Part shown: piece after piece, positions 60,185 to 64,000 of the stretch | Position numbering within the stretch: position 1 is the stretch's first letter | How the letters are laid out: the number at the start of each line of letters is the position of its first letter | Assembly: GCF_004000905.1 (NCBI RefSeq) | Contig: NZ_BIMD01000025.1 | Coordinates: forward strand, 1-64,000 | DNA: 64,000 nt | Direction of reading: 5' to 3' | Source of the DNA: Paenibacillus humicus NBRC 102415 | GTDB lineage: Bacteria > Bacillota > Bacilli > Paenibacillales > Paenibacillaceae | Position numbers and translations under genes: made by a program | Notes under the pieces: generated by a model | What the model saw: only the letters and a program-made list of their open reading frames with translations | Database searches by the model: none | What the model was told of the DNA's origin: nothing

Positions 60185-61603
60185 TCATGCGGTTTTTCGC
60201 TGGTGGCCGCCATTCGGGACTTCCTCACCCGGAGCGGTCTCCGGAGCCGTCTTCGGAGCAGCCCCGGCACGCTGCCGCTCGGCTGCATGCCCCGCCTTGT
60301 TGAGCAGGTTCCACGGATGGTTGTAATGCGGCTGGAAGAAGAAGTCGGCATACGCCAGATCCTCCGCCGTCATCCGGTTCTGGATGCATACCGACAACGT
60401 ATTGGCGGCTTGCGTAAGATCGGCCTTCGACATGACCTGTGCTCCCAGTATGCGTCCCGACTCCGATTCATATACAAGCTTGAGCAGGACATCCTCATAG
60501 TCGGGCATGAACTCGGGACGGCTGGCTTCCTGGACTGTGACGGCGGACGCTGCGATTCCCGCCGCCTTGGCGGCTTCCTCGGTCATGCCGGTCGAGGCGA
60601 TGTTGAGATCGAACAGCTTGATGCCCGACGTGCCCTGCGTGCCCCGGTAGCGGACGAGCGGCTCCAGCAGGTTTTTGCCGACCAGCGTTCCCATCCGCAC
60701 CGCGTTGGTGGCCAGCGGGATGTATGCCTGCTTGCCCGTAGGATTGTAGCGCACGGCGCAGCTGTCGCCTGCGGCCAGCACGTCAGGGTTGCTCGTGCGC
60801 ATGTAATCGTCGACGAGAATGGCGCCGTTGTCCAGCATGTCGATCTGCCCCTTCAGCAGATCCGTGCCGGGTCGGAATCCGATGCAGAGCACGACGAGAT
60901 CGGCCTCGTAGCTGCCGCCTGCCGTCATCACCCGCTGCACGCGGCCGTCCTCTCCCTCGAAGCCCGTCACCATCTCGCCCAGGGCGGTGCGGATGCCATG
61001 GCCCGCCAGCTCCTCCTCGGCCAGCGTCGTGAACTCGGCATCCAAATACTTGGCCATGACGCGGTCCATATTGTCGAGCAGGACGACTTCCTTGCCGAGC
61101 TCCCGGAACGCTTCGGCGAGCTCGATGCCGATGTAGCCCGCTCCGATGACGGCTACCCGGCGCGCATCCTTCGAGCGCGAGATAATTTCCTTGGCGTGGA
61201 AATAGTTTTTGCACAGCTGGATGTTGTCGAGGCCGATTCCTTCCATGCGGGGAACGACCGGCCACGAGCCGGTCGTGACGACCAGCTTGTCGTAGCTGTC
61301 GCGGAACTCCTCTCCCGTCTCGAGGCTGCGGACGGTGAGCGTCTTGGCCTCCGTGTCTACCTGCATGACCTCATGCAGCATGCGGGTCGTGACGCCGAGC
61401 TCCGCGAGCTGCTGCGGCCGGCTGTAGAACAAGCTGTCGGGATCCTTCACGACGCCGCCCACATGAAGGGCGATGCCGCAGGACAAGAACGAGATGTTGT
61501 CATTGCGTTCGTATACGGTGATGTCGGCCTGAGGGTGCTCGGCTGCGATCGTCTTGACGGCGGCGGTGCCAGCATGCGTACATCCAATAACGGCTATTTT
61601 CAT
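60185..61603 (-). CDS. nox: FAD-dependent NADH oxidase (Nox/CoA-disulfide reductase family)
   Basis: 472 residues. VIGCTHAGTAAV (His10) and ISFLSCGIAL (redox Cys42) are those of water-forming NADH oxidase and NADH peroxidase; VIGAGYIGIELAEAF is the NADH-binding fold and VLAAGDSCAV the second FAD contact. It reoxidises NADH with O2, forming water or peroxide. The C-terminal tail (residues 440-472) is Ala/Pro-rich and disordered. Regulation by the Rex/FNR-type boxes upstream fits this function. Confidence 0.92.
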   Translation of the reverse strand: MKIAVIGCTHAGTAAVKTIAAEHPQADITVYERNDNISFLSCGIALHVGGVVKDPDSLFYSRPQQLAELGVTTRMLHEVMQVDTEAKTLTVRSLETGEEFRDSYDKLVVTTGSWPVVPRMEGIGLDNIQLCKNYFHAKEIISRSKDARRVAVIGAGYIGIELAEAFRELGKEVVLLDNMDRVMAKYLDAEFTTLAEEELAGHGIRTALGEMVTGFEGEDGRVQRVMTAGGSYEADLVVLCIGFRPGTDLLKGQIDMLDNGAILVDDYMRTSNPDVLAAGDSCAVRYNPTGKQAYIPLATNAVRMGTLVGKNLLEPLVRYRGTQGTSGIKLFDLNIASTGMTEEAAKAAGIAASAVTVQEASRPEFMPDYEDVLLKLVYESESGRILGAQVMSKADLTQAANTLSVCIQNRMTAEDLAYADFFFQPHYNHPWNLLNKAGHAAERQRAGAAPKTAPETAPGEEVPNGGHQRKTA

Positions 61604-61639
61604 CGTGAATTCCTCCCGGAAGGTTTGAGTTCGATTTAA

Positions 61640-61657
61640 TTGTGAAATAAATCACAT
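61640..61657. promoter_or_regulatory. Rex/FNR-type box 1
   Basis: TTGTGAAATAAATCACAT, 37 nt before the nox start codon. It is TGTGA-N6-TCACA, the FNR/CRP core, and one or two bases from the Rex consensus TTGTGAANNNNTTCACAA. Confidence 0.7.
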
Positions 61658-61764
61658 ACTACCCGATAAAGCAGCGGCCTTGCTTCCACGAGCCGGTGTG
61701 AGAGAGGCCTCGGCCGGATAAGTTCGGCCAGCGTGGTTGGGATGGGCAAGACCGCCGCAATAAG

Positions 61765-61782
61765 TTGTGAAATAAATCACAA
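61765..61782. promoter_or_regulatory. Rex/FNR-type box 2
   Basis: TTGTGAAATAAATCACAA, a near copy of box 1 with identical centre, 125 bp farther from nox. Confidence 0.7.
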
Positions 61783-62128
61783 TCTCTTCATGGCTATATC
61801 TTACACCTGCCGGAAGGGGAATGCAATAGGCGCGGACTCCGGGAATATTGCGAATTTGTGACATGCGGCGGCACCATTGTCCCGGCTGCTCAACGCCGTG
61901 GAAACCGATCGGAATGGGGAAATACAGATCGGACTTGGAAGCTGCCGGGGAGTTTGGAAGGAAGCCGGTGCTGCCGCAAACAAAGGGAACGATCATCGCG
62001 TCGTCAAGGCGGACGGTATGGCGGCTGCGGCCGACAGCAACGCCCCTCGCGCGGCGCGCGAGGGGCGTTGGAGCTTGCGTCCGGATGGACAGGGGAACTG
62101 CCCCGGATGGACACGCTCTGGAACCGGG

Positions 62129-63331
62129 TTATTCCGGCTTCGCCAGCTGGCCGGACCGAAGCCGCTCCGCGGCATCGGCGAGACGGGACATCGCTTCCTC
62201 GAGGATGGAGCGCGGGCAGGCGGCGTTCAGCCGCATATGGCCGGCGCCGCCGCTTCCGAAGGCCGTGCCTGCGCTGAGCTGGAGCCGGGCTTCGTCGAGG
62301 AAGAAACGGTGCAGGGCGGCATCCTCCAGCCCCAGCCCCGAACAGTCCAGCCAGAGCAGGTAGGTGCCGTCCGGCAGCTTGACGGAGATTTCGGGAATAC
62401 GCTCTCCGATGAAAGAAACGACATAGGCCAGATTGCCCCGGATGTAGGCCAGCGCCTCATCCAGCCACTCCTCTCCTTCTCCGTAGGCGGCTTTGGCCGC
62501 TGCGTAGCCGAAGACGGAGATGGAGCCGAGCGAGCAGCGGCGCAGCTCCTCCGTGATCAGGCTGCGGAGTCCGTCGTCCGGAACGATGATGTTGGAGGTG
62601 TTCAAGCCGGCGATGTTGAAGCTTTTGCTCGGTGCCGTGCAGATGACGGAGCGCGAGGCGGCAGCCGGGGACAGGGAGGCATAAGGAATGAAGGCTTGCT
62701 CTCCATGGACGAGATCTCCGTGGATCTCATCCGACACGACCAGGATGCCCCGGCTCAGGCACAGCTCCGACAGCCTGTCCAGTTCGGAGCGGGACCATAC
62801 CCTGCCGACGGGATTGTGCGGATGGCATAGGATGAGCATTTTTACGGAGCCGTCGGCCGTCATTTCCTCCAGCTCGTCGAAGTTGATCCGGTACGTGCCG
62901 TCGGAATCGACGAGCAGCGGGTTGAGCGCGAGCTCGCGGCCGTTGTCCGAGACGATGCTGTGGAACGGCGGATATACGGGAGGCTGGATGAGGATCCGGT
63001 CTCCCGGCGCCGTGCAGGCGCGGATGATGACGCCGAGGGAAGTGACGACTCCGGGACAGAAGCGGATCCATCTCGGATCGACCTCCCAGCCGTGGCGGCG
63101 CTCCATCCATGCGGCGACCGCTTCCTTGTACGCTGGGGAGGTGTTCGTATACCCAAGCACGCCTTGCGACAGACGCTGCCGGAGCGCCTCGAGGACGGCG
63201 GGCGGCGCGGCGAAGTCCATGTCAGCCACCCACAGCGGCAGGATGTCTTTGCCGGGATGGAGCCCCCATTTCTCGGAGGAGATGGAATCGAACGGGTGGA
63301 GCTGGTCAAAATGCGAAGATGGGATGGTCAT
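62129..63331 (-). CDS. patB: PatB/MalY-type aminotransferase, C-S lyase
   Basis: 400 residues. Fold type I PLP enzyme: CHPHNPVGRVW, VVSDEIHGDLV (cofactor Asp) and CTAPSKSFNIAGL with the Schiff-base lysine, the PatB/MalY group that cleaves cystathionine or cysteine conjugates or transaminates. Near its start, WVADMDF is typical of the group. The ATG has a weak, distant GGAAAGGGG. Single gene. Confidence 0.9.
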   Translation of the reverse strand: MTIPSSHFDQLHPFDSISSEKWGLHPGKDILPLWVADMDFAAPPAVLEALRQRLSQGVLGYTNTSPAYKEAVAAWMERRHGWEVDPRWIRFCPGVVTSLGVIIRACTAPGDRILIQPPVYPPFHSIVSDNGRELALNPLLVDSDGTYRINFDELEEMTADGSVKMLILCHPHNPVGRVWSRSELDRLSELCLSRGILVVSDEIHGDLVHGEQAFIPYASLSPAAASRSVICTAPSKSFNIAGLNTSNIIVPDDGLRSLITEELRRCSLGSISVFGYAAAKAAYGEGEEWLDEALAYIRGNLAYVVSFIGERIPEISVKLPDGTYLLWLDCSGLGLEDAALHRFFLDEARLQLSAGTAFGSGGAGHMRLNAACPRSILEEAMSRLADAAERLRSGQLAKPE

Positions 63332-63592
63332 AGAGAGGATAGCCCCTTTCCTTTGCTTGCGGTCGGCAGTTCTCTCTATTATAAGCGAAAGGCTTACAGC
63401 GCGCTGCCGCTTGTTTCTCGGCTTGTGTGATTTAGAAAGGCTTGATTTGTCCTAAGCGAATGCCGCATGGAAAGAAGTCTTCTCTTCCGCTATTAATGGG
63501 CTTGTGGGCCTATCGGCTCTGAGGTAGAATGAGACCCATCATGCCACGGCCGGCATCCGCCGGTACGGCAGGCTGACGGGAGGAAACGGGAT

Positions 63593-64000
63593 TTGACTCA
63601 TATCCTGAAGATGGATAGGCTCGCGAAGAGCCTCCCCGCGAAGAAGGCTGACGGAGGCAGGCGCATGCTGTTCCAGGAAGTCAGCGGGTCGGTATCCAGC
63701 GGGGAAACCGTCGTCGTGCTGGGACGCTCGGGACAGGGGAAGAGCACGCTGCTGCGGATTCTTTCGCTGCTTGAGCAGGCGGATTCCGGCTCCGTCGAGC
63801 TCGACGGGAAGTCCTGCGCCGACATGGAGGCGCGGCTATGGCGCAGGCAGGTCGCGTACGTGTCCCAGACCCCGGTGATGCTGCCGGGCAGCGTCGAAGC
63901 GAATCTGGCCGCACCGAGCGCGCTGCACGGGCTGCCGTTTCAGCGCGAGCAGGCCTATGCCCTGCTGGATGAAGCGGGACTGGGATCGATCGACCCCGGC
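63593..64000 (+). CDS. ABC transporter ATPase (FetA/YbbL-like), cut by the right edge
   Basis: 136 codons are visible. TTG start with GGGAGG nine bases upstream. Walker A reads GRSGQGKST, the Q-loop VAYVSQTPVML. The form resembles FetA/YbbL/YjkB-type ATPases that pair with FetB (UPF0014) membrane proteins, often for metal or stress functions. The signature and Walker B lie beyond the window. Confidence 0.75.
   Translation, partial: MTHILKMDRLAKSLPAKKADGGRRMLFQEVSGSVSSGETVVVLGRSGQGKSTLLRILSLLEQADSGSVELDGKSCADMEARLWRRQVAYVSQTPVMLPGSVEANLAAPSALHGLPFQREQAYALLDEAGLGSIDPG

Larger units (their letters stand above)
61604..62128. other. 525-nt gap before nox
   Basis: Holds the two redox-type palindromes listed separately and a 14-bp GC-rich hairpin at 62039-62069 (AACGCCCCTCGCGC, three-base loop) at the end of the PatB gene, which probably ends that transcript although no T-run follows. 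No other gene seen. Confidence 0.5.

Noticed and set aside
60203-61639. 478-codon plus-strand frame opposite nox
   Set aside because: Antisense to a full NADH oxidase; no motifs and it crosses the promoter region.
61652-61996. 114-codon minus-strand frame upstream of nox
   Set aside because: No ribosome binding site, no motif, and it spans the redox palindromes, which points to non-coding regulatory sequence.

Overview
The window looks like a chromosomal stretch from a spore-forming, GC-rich Firmicute of the Paenibacillus type. The evidence is strong purine-rich ribosome binding sites, many TTG/GTG starts, Gram-positive lipoproteins as ABC solute-binding proteins, YesM/YesN-type two-component systems beside sugar ABC transporters, a GlpP antiterminator, S-layer homology sequence and a cre site. 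Organism assignment is an inference from gene style; no rRNA or tRNA gene is present.

Layout. (1) 1-3040: a 51-bp tandem repeat running off the left edge, a nuclease-like/winged-helix fusion, and an ABC-F ATPase. (2) 3204-16408: a tightly packed, visibly AT-richer block of twelve co-directional genes that reads as a small-molecule biosynthesis and export cluster: BtrH-like protein, histidine phosphatase, Nudix hydrolase, acyl-adenylating ligase, acyl carrier protein, HemN-like radical SAM enzyme, Gfo/Idh/MocA oxidoreductase, PaaK-like ligase, a membrane-anchored accessory protein, two ABC exporters, and a malate/lactate-type dehydrogenase. It has no PKS or NRPS megasynthase. This is the best candidate for an undescribed system here. 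(3) 16584-27676: a galactan utilisation locus (secreted GH53 galactanase, YesM/YesN two-component system, two permeases, solute-binding lipoprotein, GH42 beta-galactosidase) with a cre site and a repeat array between permease and binding-protein genes. (4) 27677-34451: an 11-bp minisatellite, a glutamine-amidotransferase-like protein, a dispersed-repeat intergenic region, a D-threonine aldolase-like/lactone oxidase gene pair, and an EcsAB-like ABC pair. (5) 34619-41466: a glycerol-3-phosphate/glycerophosphodiester locus: GpdQ-like phosphoesterase, GlpP antiterminator, a leader terminator that is a probable GlpP target, a UgpBCAE-like transporter and a glycerophosphodiesterase. (6) 41562-47164: an internally duplicated unknown protein, a serine hydrolase, a quinone-oxidoreductase-like dehydrogenase divergent from an HxlR regulator, and a MATE exporter. 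(7) 47306-60009: a maltodextrin locus (MalR-type LacI repressor, MdxEFG-like transporter, lipoprotein alpha-amylase, and a separate cytosolic neopullulanase), interrupted by a SET protein, an AT-rich small ORF, an OmpR-like regulator with an SLH protein, and a secreted amidase-domain protein. (8) 60185-64000: an NADH oxidase with two Rex/FNR-type boxes upstream, a PatB-type C-S lyase/aminotransferase, and the start of an ABC ATPase gene cut by the right edge.

How it fits together: most of the window is carbohydrate and phosphodiester scavenging. Each uptake operon pairs a surface or cytosolic hydrolase with an ABC importer and a dedicated control device (two-component system, antiterminator or LacI repressor). 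The maltodextrin and glycerophosphate importers follow the usual scheme in which the permease genes overlap their downstream neighbours at ATGA. The biosynthetic block differs in base composition and has clear transcriptional borders (terminator on the left, 62-nt hairpin on the right), which suggests acquisition as a unit.
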